NCBI GenBank assembly: GCA_016283275.1
Contig: JAEEMP010000079.1
Coordinates: 1 to 43,862 of the forward strand
DNA length: 43,862 nucleotides
Direction: 5' to 3'
From: Lachnospiraceae bacterium
GTDB taxonomy: Bacteria; Bacillota; Clostridia; Lachnospirales; Lachnospiraceae
Shown: positions 17,921-25,020 of the stretch, in pieces
How positions within the stretch are numbered: position 1 is the stretch's first letter
How the letters are laid out: each line of letters starts with the position of its first letter
Translations under genes and position numbers: made by a program
Notes under the pieces: model-generated
Database searches by the model: none
Seen by the model: the letters and a program-made list of their open reading frames with translations, nothing else
Told to the model about the DNA's origin: nothing

Positions 17921-19405
17921 CTAAAACCTGAAATAGATAAATTGCGTTGAATCAAAGTTCATACCGTACTCACCGAATATGAGGCAGCTTACGATGATAA
18001 TGATAAGCACCGCCCATCTGAACCAGAGATTCTGTTTGTACAGAAAATCCCCGATCGTCATGTTCTTTTTGTATTTAATGATATCAAAGACCAAAAGGAC
18101 CAAAAGCGATATGAACAGGATCGTGGCTTCGGGTCTGGACAAACCGTAGTTAAATATCGAACCGTCCGTAAATACCCAGAAGTTTGGCCTTGTAAACATA
18201 TCTTTAAAGAAAAGAGTCATATCATTAAAATCCGAAGCCCTGAAAGGTACCCAGGCAAGACTCGTAAGGATAAACGTTACCGCTATCCGTCCGAATCTGT
18301 AACTGAAAACGGAAGTGTCTGTTTTTAAAAGACCGTTCACTTTTTCTTTTACCGGCTTTAAGATATCACCCACGATCTGGAAAACTCCGTGAAGTCCTCC
18401 CCAGAATACGTATGTCCAGTCGGCTCCGTGCCAAAGACCGCTTACCAAGAAAGTCACGAGAATATTAAAGTACTTTCTGATCTTTGAGCAACGGCTTCCG
18501 CCGAGCGGGATGTAAAGATAATCCTTAAACCATGTACTTAACGAAATATGCCATCTGTGCCAGAAATCGGAAATGCTGTCCGCAAAATACGGAGCATTGA
18601 AGTTTTCGCAAAGATCGAAGCCCATGACATTGGCCGCGCCGATCGCGATAAGCGAATATCCTCCGAAATCACAGTAGATCTGTATCGAAAATGCCGCCGC
18701 AGCCGCCATTGTCTCCACAAGTCCCGCACTTTGAAGGCTTAAGTAAACTCCGTCCACAAATATGCTTATGCGGTCCGCAACGACAACCTTCATAAACATA
18801 CCGTAGCACATAAGCGTAAAGCCTTTTACAAACTTTTCGTAATCAAACATTTTCTCTTTTGTGACTTTTTGGATCTGCAAAAGAAGGTTTGTGGAACGCT
18901 CGATGGGGCCGGCCACAAGCTGCGGGAAGAAAGATACGAACAATGCGTAATTAATGAAGTTCTTCTCGGCTTCGGTCTTCTTTCTGTATACGTCCACAGT
19001 GTAACCAAGCGCCTGGAAAGTATAAAAAGAAATACCGACAGGAAGAATGAAACTGAAAGGATTGGCAACACTTCCGCCGTTAAAGATACGCAAGGCGGCG
19101 TTAATGTTATCAAGCATGAAATTAAAATATTTAAAGAAGAAAAGAATGGAAAGATTTACAAAGAAGCTTCCGAAAACTATCCATTTTCTCAAAGATCCGT
19201 TCTCATTCCTTGAAAGAAGGATACCCGATAGATACGTGATCACGGTGGATATCAAAATGAGTATCGCATATTTGGGATTCCAGCTCATGTAGAAAAAGTA
19301 GCTGGCAAAAAGAAGCCATACCGGCTTAAGCTTTTTGGGTATGGCATAATAAAGTATGGTGACTATCGGAAAAAATATCAAAAACCGGAATGAATTGAAT
19401 GCCAT
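17921..19405 (-). CDS. MBOAT O-acyltransferase (AlgI/DltB-like)
   Basis: Membrane-bound O-acyltransferase that moves an acyl (often acetyl) group across the membrane to a partner acting on an extracellular polymer. It has about ten or more hydrophobic segments. Family motifs are clear: LPVGISFYTFQALGYTVDVYR, FPQLVAGPIER, SDFWHRWHISLSTWFKDYLYIPLGG, and VSGLWHGADWTYVFWGG, which includes the putative catalytic His. Length 494 fits AlgI. I use the ATG at 19405, six bases after GGAG, rather than a TTG five codons upstream. A TTGACT element occurs upstream, but no convincing -10 follows. Confidence 0.93.
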   Translation of the reverse strand: MAFNSFRFLIFFPIVTILYYAIPKKLKPVWLLFASYFFYMSWNPKYAILILISTVITYLSGILLSRNENGSLRKWIVFGSFFVNLSILFFFKYFNFMLDNINAALRIFNGGSVANPFSFILPVGISFYTFQALGYTVDVYRKKTEAEKNFINYALFVSFFPQLVAGPIERSTNLLLQIQKVTKEKMFDYEKFVKGFTLMCYGMFMKVVVADRISIFVDGVYLSLQSAGLVETMAAAAAFSIQIYCDFGGYSLIAIGAANVMGFDLCENFNAPYFADSISDFWHRWHISLSTWFKDYLYIPLGGSRCSKIRKYFNILVTFLVSGLWHGADWTYVFWGGLHGVFQIVGDILKPVKEKVNGLLKTDTSVFSYRFGRIAVTFILTSLAWVPFRASDFNDMTLFFKDMFTRPNFWVFTDGSIFNYGLSRPEATILFISLLVLLVFDIIKYKKNMTIGDFLYKQNLWFRWAVLIIIIVSCLIFGEYGMNFDSTQFIYFRF

Positions 19406-19496
19406 AGCCAGCTCCGTCAAAAGAAAAATTTACTTTAAATATTTTCTTCCAAACGGGCTGTAAAGTCAAGTTTACTTACCGGCAAAAGCTCAAAAA

Positions 19497-19952
19497 CTAA
19501 TCCCCTGTATATGCAGTCGTGGGAACCATTGTGTCTTCGATCGTGGTAGCGGACAGATCGGTACCCGGCCAGCAGTCATACTCGTCATGACCGTTTATCA
19601 AAACGATCCTTTCCACTCCGTTAACGTTATCTCCGTAGATAACAAATATTGCATCTTTATCAACCTTGGATCTCACAAATTTTTCTTCAAAACCGCTGCC
19701 TATAAGCTTCGAATCCGAAACTACGGTACCGTTCTTTATCATAACAGGGCCCGAACCCGTAAATTCCAATGTTTCGTATGCCAGGGATGCATTGATGCTT
19801 GTAGCCATCTCGCTTGCTGTCTGTGTGTCGGCAGATACTCTTGCTCTTTTTATGTTTCTTGTAAAAGCGGGAAGTATAACTCCGAAGATTATCACAATAA
19901 TGGCAATGGTGGTTATAAGTTCCAAAACAGAAAATCCTTTGTTGTTCTTCAT
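19497..19952 (-). CDS. Orphan type IV pilin-like (pseudopilin) protein
   Basis: A 151-residue prepilin. The N terminus MKNNKGFSVLELITTIAI has the prepilin peptidase site (Gly before Phe, with Glu at mature position 5) and a hydrophobic helix that would anchor it and drive assembly. The remainder is a small soluble domain of mixed composition with two Cys-free strands and a single Cys near the C terminus. No assembly ATPase, prepilin peptidase or platform gene is nearby. AAGGAGAG lies six bases before the ATG. A sigma-28-like promoter motif is 48 bases upstream. MBOAT follows 91 bases downstream on the same strand. Confidence 0.85.
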   Translation of the reverse strand: MKNNKGFSVLELITTIAIIVIIFGVILPAFTRNIKRARVSADTQTASEMATSINASLAYETLEFTGSGPVMIKNGTVVSDSKLIGSGFEEKFVRSKVDKDAIFVIYGDNVNGVERIVLINGHDEYDCWPGTDLSATTIEDTMVPTTAYTGD

Positions 19953-19975
19953 CCGATGCTCTCCTTAGCAATATT

Positions 19976-20055
19976 ATTTTTCTTTTTTATACACAAAATA
20001 TATCGTCAGAGATCTTTGCTTCATTAGAGACCCGGCATATAATATTCGGTTAACA
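19976..20055. repeat. Diverged direct repeat, copy 1
   Basis: About 70 bases resembling copy 2, offset 191-192 bases to the right. Identical blocks include ATATCGTC, TTCATTAG, ATAATATTC and GTTAACA, with spacing kept to within one base. It lies in the 356-base gap between the pseudopilin and histidine kinase genes. Confidence 0.7.
20000..20026 (-). promoter_or_regulatory. Sigma-28-like promoter upstream of the pseudopilin gene
   Basis: Minus strand TAAT (complement of 20023-20026), 15 bases, GACGATAT (complement of 20000-20007). The established sigma-28/sigma-D consensus is TAAA-N15-GCCGATAT, so 3 of 4 and 7 of 8 positions match. The predicted start is about 40 bases before the pseudopilin ATG. 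Confidence 0.45.
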
Positions 20056-20084
20056 ATTTTCGTTTTTTTTCGTGAAAACCATCT

Positions 20085-20120
20085 AACGTAAAAAAGTCGC
20101 CGAAGCGACTTTTTTACGTT
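20085..20120. terminator. 36-base perfect palindrome, probable bidirectional terminator
   Basis: AACGTAAAAAAGTCGC pairs with GCGACTTTTTTACGTT over 16 bp around a CGAA loop. T runs fall inside the right arm on either strand. It lies between the two repeat copies, so a minus-strand transcript starting at copy 2 would end here after about 100 nt. Confidence 0.75.
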
Positions 20121-20142
20121 CTTTTGTAATTGGAGGTTTACT

Positions 20143-20244
20143 ATGAAAAAGAGGTTTTATGAGCAAAAGTTTTTTGTTTGTTACACTATATATATCGTCG
20201 GATATTTGGGGTTCATTAGGGAATTTCGGATAATATTCCGTTAA
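20143..20244 (+). CDS. Possible 33-residue membrane-associated microprotein
   Basis: ATG at 20143 is preceded by GGAGG at 20132-20136 with six bases spacing, an excellent ribosome site. The frame encodes MKKRFYEQKFFVCYTIYIV and continues to a TAA, giving a basic N terminus, a hydrophobic middle (FFVCYTIYIVGYLGF) and an Arg-rich end. Its second half coincides with repeat copy 2, and copy 1 does not keep the frame as an ORF with a start. Expression would need a plus-strand promoter, which I do not see. It may be chance. If real, it would be a small inner-membrane peptide. Confidence 0.3.
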   Translation: MKKRFYEQKFFVCYTIYIVGYLGFIREFRIIFR

Positions 20245-20246
20245 CA
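20167..20246. repeat. Diverged direct repeat, copy 2
   Basis: Partner of the copy at 19976-20055; roughly three quarters of positions match across the core. It overlaps the possible small ORF and lies upstream of the kinase promoter. Confidence 0.7.
20192..20218 (-). promoter_or_regulatory. Second sigma-28-like promoter motif
   Basis: Minus strand TAAT (complement of 20215-20218), 15 bases, GACGATAT (complement of 20192-20199), the same as in copy 1 although the spacer sequence differs. A transcript from here would meet the palindrome at 20085-20120 after about 70-100 nt. Confidence 0.4.
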
Positions 20247-20279
20247 TTTTGCAAAAAAAGATGAAGAATACACGAATTA

Positions 20280-20288
20280 TGCTATAAT
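20280..20288 (+). promoter_or_regulatory. Extended -10 promoter of the hybrid histidine kinase gene
   Basis: TGCTATAAT is a perfect extended -10 element. No good -35 hexamer lies 17 bases upstream. The transcript would begin about 14 bases before the ATG at 20309, just leaving room for the AAGGA ribosome site. Confidence 0.6.
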
Positions 20289-20308
20289 ACACGCAAAAAG
20301 GATTTATT

Positions 20309-22531
20309 ATGTTCCGGTTCTTATTTATTCTTCAGATCGTCTCAACCTGCGTGATCCTTATCAGCCTTTTGAGACTTGTAAAAGTAAACAGTTTTGCGAG
20401 TACACGTTATCTTCTCCTTACGGGCGCGTGTATCGTTGCCTATTCTGCAGGCTACGCCTTCGAAATGGTTGCATCCGACAAAGGCGAAGCACTGTTTGCT
20501 TTGCGCTTTGAATATGCCGGCATAAGTTTCGTGGCGCTCTGCTTTCTTAAATTTGTCACCGAATATTGCGATACGCACTTTCTTCCCACCTGGGGCTCAT
20601 GGGGCATACTGGGCTTTGAATTTCTTGTCGCCGCCACAATGATGGGCTGTCCCCGCACGGATCTTTACTATACTTCCATGGATTTCGTCTATACCGGTAT
20701 CTTCCCGCATGTGGAAACCGGCAAAGGTATCTTATATTATCTGTTTTCCATACATCTGGCCGTTATCATGATCGCCTGTTCTTTTGTATTCTTATGGTAT
20801 TACAAACGCAAAGCGAGAAAAAAGGAACAGATCCTTTACCGCCTGCTTTTTTTTGAATCTTTGATCCCCATAAGCGGTATCATCATCAATACATTCCAGA
20901 TAGTCGACGGTTATGACGTTAATTCTCTCATGCTCGACATAATGTACACCGGTCTTATCTTCACCCTTACAAACGGAAGGCTCAACGACGTTGAAAGTAT
21001 AGCAGTTTCAAATCTCTACAAAGATTTCGGAAGCGGCATCATAATCACCAACACAGACGGCGATTATGTTGATGCAAACCGCATGGCTATAAGGATATTC
21101 CCCGAACTTAACAATTTAAAATCGGGCGAATGTATAGGATCGATAGACGAAAAACTCTATACGACGGAAGGGGACTATTATTTCGATCGTGACGGCATAT
21201 ATTATTCGAGTTATGCCAACAGGCTGTACGATAACAACAAACATGTCGGTTTTATTATCTCGATAACCGATATTACCGATATGCGCAATCAGATCAATGA
21301 AATGCAGCGTCTTAAAGAAGCGGCGGACTCCGCCAATATCGCAAAAAGCTCCTTTTTGGCCAATATGAGCCATGAGATCCGTACTCCTTTAAATGCGATA
21401 ATCGGCATGGCAACCCTTGCAAAGAGTGAAAAGAACAGGGATATAGTCAATGACTATATTGATCAGATAGGATTGGCCGGAAATCTTCTTCTTGATACCG
21501 TAAGCGATGTACTTGATATTTCCAAGGCAGAATCCGGCAAACTTACGCTTAATCCGGCATCATACAGCATTGCGGATCTATTAAATGCCGTTATCAATAT
21601 CACCAATATGCGAATTTGCAGAAAGCCGATCGAATTATATGCGGACATCGATCCCAATATTCCCAAAACCCTTTACGGCGATGACTTAAGACTTAAGCAG
21701 ATATTAATGAACTTCTTAAGCAATGCCGAGAAATACACAAATTCGGGACATATCATAATCAAAGCGGATTTTGAGAAAAAACACGGAGATATCAGGCTGT
21801 CGTTCAGTATAGAAGACACAGGGCGCGGAATTGCGGAAGAAAACCTTGATAAACTCTTTAAACCGTTCAGCCAGATCGATGCAGAAAAGAACAGGCAGAT
21901 CGAAAGTACGGGCTTAGGTCTTTCAATCGCCGCAAGGATAATCGAATTAAACAACGGAACATATTCCGTTAAAAGCAAATACGGCGAAGGTTCAACCTTC
22001 TCGTTTACCGTATTACAAAAGATCATCGATGAAACGCCGTTTGCACAGGGTCATGAACGTAAAAAAGAAAGGGTTATGCCTTCAGCTCCGTTTGTATTAT
22101 ATGAAGAAAAAAAGCCCGAACCCGTTAACACCAGATCCGATATCTCAACACCCTCCTATCCTCATGCAAGCATTCTTGTAGTGGACGATAACAAGGTCAA
22201 TTTAAAAGTTTTGTGTGCATTCTTAAGCCGTTACGATATAATCGCAGAAAGCTGTTTAAGCGGTAAGGAGGCGATCGAAGCCACGCTCAAACGTAAATTT
22301 GACCTTATCTTCATGGACCATATGATGCCCGAAATGGACGGCATCGAGACCACAATAGCCATAAGGACAAACCCTTTGAACCTAAACAACGAAACACCGA
22401 TCGTAGCCTGTACCGCCAATGTCCTCAAGGGTATCGACAAAGATTTTATAGACGCGGGTATGAACGAATTCGTACCGAAGCCTATCAAATTCGAGGTCTT
22501 AAGCGGAATCTTAAAGTCATACCTGGCCTGA
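20309..22531 (+). CDS. 7TM-sensor hybrid histidine kinase with receiver domain
   Basis: Membrane sensor kinase of 740 residues. Residues 1 to about 225 form seven hydrophobic segments typical of the histidine kinase N-terminal 7TM domain. A PAS-like region follows (GSGIIITNTDGDYVDANRMA, about 235-330). The HisKA box NMSHEIRTP places the phospho-acceptor at His355. The ATPase domain has LKQILMNFLSNAEKYT, DTGRGI and STGLGLSI. The C-terminal receiver begins ILVVDDNKVNL, with phospho-acceptor Asp670 in FMDHMMPEMDG and CTANV and PKPI later. No separate response regulator or Hpt gene is adjacent, so output would go through another protein. It is monocistronic, ended by a terminator. The ligand is unknown. 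Confidence 0.95.
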   Translation: MFRFLFILQIVSTCVILISLLRLVKVNSFASTRYLLLTGACIVAYSAGYAFEMVASDKGEALFALRFEYAGISFVALCFLKFVTEYCDTHFLPTWGSWGILGFEFLVAATMMGCPRTDLYYTSMDFVYTGIFPHVETGKGILYYLFSIHLAVIMIACSFVFLWYYKRKARKKEQILYRLLFFESLIPISGIIINTFQIVDGYDVNSLMLDIMYTGLIFTLTNGRLNDVESIAVSNLYKDFGSGIIITNTDGDYVDANRMAIRIFPELNNLKSGECIGSIDEKLYTTEGDYYFDRDGIYYSSYANRLYDNNKHVGFIISITDITDMRNQINEMQRLKEAADSANIAKSSFLANMSHEIRTPLNAIIGMATLAKSEKNRDIVNDYIDQIGLAGNLLLDTVSDVLDISKAESGKLTLNPASYSIADLLNAVINITNMRICRKPIELYADIDPNIPKTLYGDDLRLKQILMNFLSNAEKYTNSGHIIIKADFEKKHGDIRLSFSIEDTGRGIAEENLDKLFKPFSQIDAEKNRQIESTGLGLSIAARIIELNNGTYSVKSKYGEGSTFSFTVLQKIIDETPFAQGHERKKERVMPSAPFVLYEEKKPEPVNTRSDISTPSYPHASILVVDDNKVNLKVLCAFLSRYDIIAESCLSGKEAIEATLKRKFDLIFMDHMMPEMDGIETTIAIRTNPLNLNNETPIVACTANVLKGIDKDFIDAGMNEFVPKPIKFEVLSGILKSYLA

Positions 22532-22554
22532 CGGGTTAACAGTATAAGCATAAA

Positions 22555-22586
22555 AAAAGCCCCATATCACACAATATGGGGCTTTT
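22555..22586. terminator. Bidirectional terminator between kinase and epimerase genes
   Basis: AAAAGCCCCATAT and ATATGGGGCTTTT form a 13-bp stem with loop CACACA. On the minus strand seven T follow, serving the epimerase gene; on the plus strand TTTTAATTT follows the kinase stop. Confidence 0.93.
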
Positions 22587-22607
22587 AATTTGCTTCTGCC
22601 TTACTCT

Positions 22608-23624
22608 TTATTTCATCTTCTGCTTTGCTTCTTCCAGAACGCTTATGAGCTTATCGCACCATGCATCAAACTCGGGGTCCTCGATCTGACATTCTTTATG
22701 TGAAAGAACATAGTCAAGAGTTTTTCTGACGCCGATGTCAAACGTGATGTTCATGTTAAGACCCGGTACCGCTTTTTTAAGTTTTCTGTTGTCAAAAGCA
22801 ACCGATACGGCCTTATCGCCCAAAAGTGAGCCGGTAAAATCATAATCGGATACAGCAGCAAGATATGCACTCGATACATAATAAGGTTTAAATTCCACAC
22901 CCAGAGCATCTGCTATGGATTTATATATCTGATTCCATGTAAGGGTCTCGTCATTGGTGATCTGGAAAGCTTCGCCGATGGCATGCTTATTTCCCATAAG
23001 GCCTATAAAGCCCTTTGCAAAGTCTTCGTTAAATGTCATATGCCAAAGCGATGTTCCGTCGCCATGGATGATAACGGGTTTTCCCTCAAGCATACGCTTA
23101 ATGACCTGATAGCTTCCTTTATTTCCGTGCACACCCATAGGAACATTTCTCTTATCGTAAGTATGGCTCGGTCTTATTATCGTGATCGGGAAACCTTCTT
23201 CGCTGTAAAGCTTCATAAGATAGTTTTCGCATTTGATCTTGTTGCGTGAATATTCCCAATAAGGGTTCGATAATGAAGTACCCTCGGTGATCACGTAATT
23301 ATAACTGGGCTTATGATAAGCCGATGCCGAACTTATATACATAAACTGATCGGTCTTTCCTTTAAAAAGCCTGTAATCTCTTTCAAGCTGCTCGGGCACA
23401 AAGCCTATAAAATCACAGATACAGTCAAAATGAATGCCGTCGATAAGCGAAAGTACCTTTGCCTCATCATTGATATCGCAATTTAAAAGTTTAATGTTTG
23501 AGGGGATCTCGGATGATCTGTTTCCCCTGTTTATAAGATATAACTCCCAGTTTTCATTCTTCGAAAGTGCTTCGGTGATCGCCATGCTGATGGTACCCGT
23601 GCCGCCGATAAACAATGCCTTCAT
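22608..23624 (-). CDS. NAD-dependent epimerase/dehydratase (extended SDR)
   Basis: A 338-residue extended short-chain dehydrogenase/reductase, likely acting on a nucleotide sugar or related compound. The Rossmann motif GGTGTISMAI lies at the N terminus, LLNCDIND follows the second strand, YISSASAY gives the Ser/Thr, and YSRNK provides the catalytic Tyr-x-x-x-Lys. I use the ATG at 23624, preceded by AGGAGG six bases away; an upstream extension of 28 codons would be read from the tandem repeats and is rejected. Substrate specificity cannot be read. The leader lies against the 70-base repeats; the gene ends at the shared terminator. Confidence 0.88.
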   Translation of the reverse strand: MKALFIGGTGTISMAITEALSKNENWELYLINRGNRSSEIPSNIKLLNCDINDEAKVLSLIDGIHFDCICDFIGFVPEQLERDYRLFKGKTDQFMYISSASAYHKPSYNYVITEGTSLSNPYWEYSRNKIKCENYLMKLYSEEGFPITIIRPSHTYDKRNVPMGVHGNKGSYQVIKRMLEGKPVIIHGDGTSLWHMTFNEDFAKGFIGLMGNKHAIGEAFQITNDETLTWNQIYKSIADALGVEFKPYYVSSAYLAAVSDYDFTGSLLGDKAVSVAFDNRKLKKAVPGLNMNITFDIGVRKTLDYVLSHKECQIEDPEFDAWCDKLISVLEEAKQKMK

Positions 23625-23637
23625 TCTGAACCTCCTA

Positions 23638-23812
23638 TTATTTGTGAGCGACGTAAGTCGCTTGCCTGCTTGCCGCCGTGCGAAGCACTTTATATCGGCG
23701 GCAATCAATTTTTGTGAGCCGCCTTGGCGGCTTGCCTACTTGCCGCCGTGCGAAGCACTTTATATCGGCGGCAATCAATTATTTGTGAGCGACGCAAGTC
23801 GCTTGCCTGCTA
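23638..23812. repeat. 70-base tandem repeat, about 2.5 copies, hairpin-forming
   Basis: Copies start at 23641, 23711 and 23782 (partial), a 70-base period with one extra base before the third. Each copy begins TTTGTGAGC and then has a 6-bp hairpin: AGCGAC-GTAA-GTCGCT in copy 1, AGCCGC-CTTG-GCGGCT in copy 2, AGCGAC-GCAA-GTCGCT in copy 3. Complete copies then carry TTGCCGCCG pairing with CGGCGGCAA, enclosing a small GTGC-GAA-GCAC hairpin. Stem bases change on both sides between copies. Confidence 0.9.
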
Positions 23813-23869
23813 AGTTTAGTAAATCATATACACCGTTTAAATAGTAGAAAATATAAACTCAAAAATGGT

Positions 23870-23900
23870 AAAAAAAACCGCAGTACATAAAGTACTGCGG
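23870..23900 (-). terminator. Intrinsic terminator of the tetR-ABC operon
   Basis: Minus strand CCGCAGTAC / GTACTGCGG stem (23878-23886 with 23892-23900) followed by eight T. It starts just past the stop codon at 23912. Confidence 0.93.
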
Positions 23901-23911
23901 CAAATCGTTTT

Positions 23912-24205
23912 TTAGCCGTGAAGTCCGTTTGACTGGCGGATCATATCCTCTACGACTATATCGTAGATCTCGCCGATCGAATTGCAATATTCAAGTACCT
24001 TCCAGGGCTCATTGGTGTGAAAATGAATCTTGATAAGATCCTCATCTCCCGCTGCGATCAGACTGTTCCCTTCGAAATGCTCGGTTATATAATCGGCAAT
24101 TTCATCTTCATCAAGATCTTTGTCACGTCTGTCGATCAGCATCTGTGTGTCGTAACGGTATGCAAACTGATCGTCTTCAGCGTCGATTGATACAAAATCA
24201 CTCAT
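23912..24205 (-). CDS. Stand-alone FakA/YloV middle-domain protein
   Basis: A 97-residue protein matching only the central domain of the FakA/YloV (DAK2-phosphatase) family. The line from QFAYRYDTQMLID through GDEDLIKIHFHTNEPWKVLEY to GEIYDIVVEDMIRQ runs parallel to FGYCTELLIR, KNDSIVKLHVHTMTP and GEFLTVKIENMMLQH in the full-length FakA encoded at 34196-35866. It has no ATP-binding DGDTGTN domain and no C-terminal domain. The HxH pair (HFH) is kept, but the Cys of GYCTE is replaced (AYRYD). It is the last gene of the TetR-ABC operon, 11 bases after the permease stop. It might bind an acyl carrier or regulate lipid kinase assembly; the function is inference. Confidence 0.75.
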   Translation of the reverse strand: MSDFVSIDAEDDQFAYRYDTQMLIDRRDKDLDEDEIADYITEHFEGNSLIAAGDEDLIKIHFHTNEPWKVLEYCNSIGEIYDIVVEDMIRQSNGLHG

Positions 24206-24216
24206 CTTTTTTCTCC

Positions 24217-25020
24217 TTATTGCGAATATATTTCTCTGTCCTTTGCCCTACATGACGCCCAAAGAAGTAAGAGTGCCATGATAAGTATGATCTCGGCAAT
24301 CGGAACAACGAGTTCATTATAACGGTTCATTGAATTATATGCAAACGTAAAAACATGCGTCGGAAAGTACTTTCCAAAGTCAAAAAGCGAAAAAACATCC
24401 GGCACGATCAGGATCGTTATCATATGCAAAAAAGCCGGAAGCACAGCCGACTTAAAAATATGCGAAAGAAGCACGGAGTCAGCCGCAACGGCAAAAAATC
24501 CCACCGACAGAGCCAAAGCGTTGATAAGAGCATTTATAAAAGAAAGATTTCTTTCAAGATACAAAAGTCCGATAAGATAATAGAGCACATATGATACAAA
24601 TACCGAAACCGAACCGAAAATACCGTATACGACCGCTTTTGAAAAGACAATGTCTTTCTTTTTAAAGCCCGCATTGACGGGAATGATCCACTTACCGGCC
24701 TTAACCTCATTCGGGAGCGCCATCGATGCCAAAACCGTCAATACTATCGTATAAAACATCCCCATATCCGCAGACCATAATCCCATGCATTCGGAAAGGT
24801 CATCCGGCAAAAGCCCCGTCATTACGCTGTCTATGTTTCCCAGATTCTTAAGCAGATCCGGCGCTGCATTGTTGATAAACGAAAGGATCTTCGGGAAAAG
24901 AAGCGTTGAAAAAAGCACCATGAGCGACATCACGATCTCACAGACAACCAGTATAAGAAGCTTCTTTGTACGCTTTAATTCTTTTATGTCCTTGCGGATC
25001 AATGCTTTTTTATCTTTCAA
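24217..25020 (-). CDS. ABC-2 type permease
   Basis: Membrane component of the transporter driven by the ATPase encoded immediately upstream. About 267 residues with roughly six hydrophobic segments (LLILVVCEIVMSLMVLFSTLLF, FYTIVLTVLASMALP, IFGSVSVFVSYVLYYLIGLLYL and others) and a basic N terminus. I choose the TTG at 25020: it overlaps the ATPase stop as TTGA and lies seven bases after AGGAGG, whereas the GTG at 25026 is too close to it. The substrate is unknown; the neighbouring TetR and FakA-like domain suggest a lipid or membrane-active compound, which is only inference. Confidence 0.8.
   Translation of the reverse strand: MKDKKALIRKDIKELKRTKKLLILVVCEIVMSLMVLFSTLLFPKILSFINNAAPDLLKNLGNIDSVMTGLLPDDLSECMGLWSADMGMFYTIVLTVLASMALPNEVKAGKWIIPVNAGFKKKDIVFSKAVVYGIFGSVSVFVSYVLYYLIGLLYLERNLSFINALINALALSVGFFAVAADSVLLSHIFKSAVLPAFLHMITILIVPDVFSLFDFGKYFPTHVFTFAYNSMNRYNELVVPIAEIILIMALLLLWASCRAKDREIYSQ

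Noticed and set aside
19953-20308. Cyclic-di-GMP or other known riboswitch in the pseudopilin/kinase gap
   Set aside because: No GEMM-type conserved core was seen; the content is explained by the direct repeats and palindrome.
23625-23708. 28-codon N-terminal extension of the epimerase
   Set aside because: It is translated from the tandem repeats, while the ATG at 23624 has AGGAGG and the Rossmann motif starts there.
23638-23812. CRISPR array
   Set aside because: The units are 70 bases with no variable spacers; the internal differences are paired stem changes.
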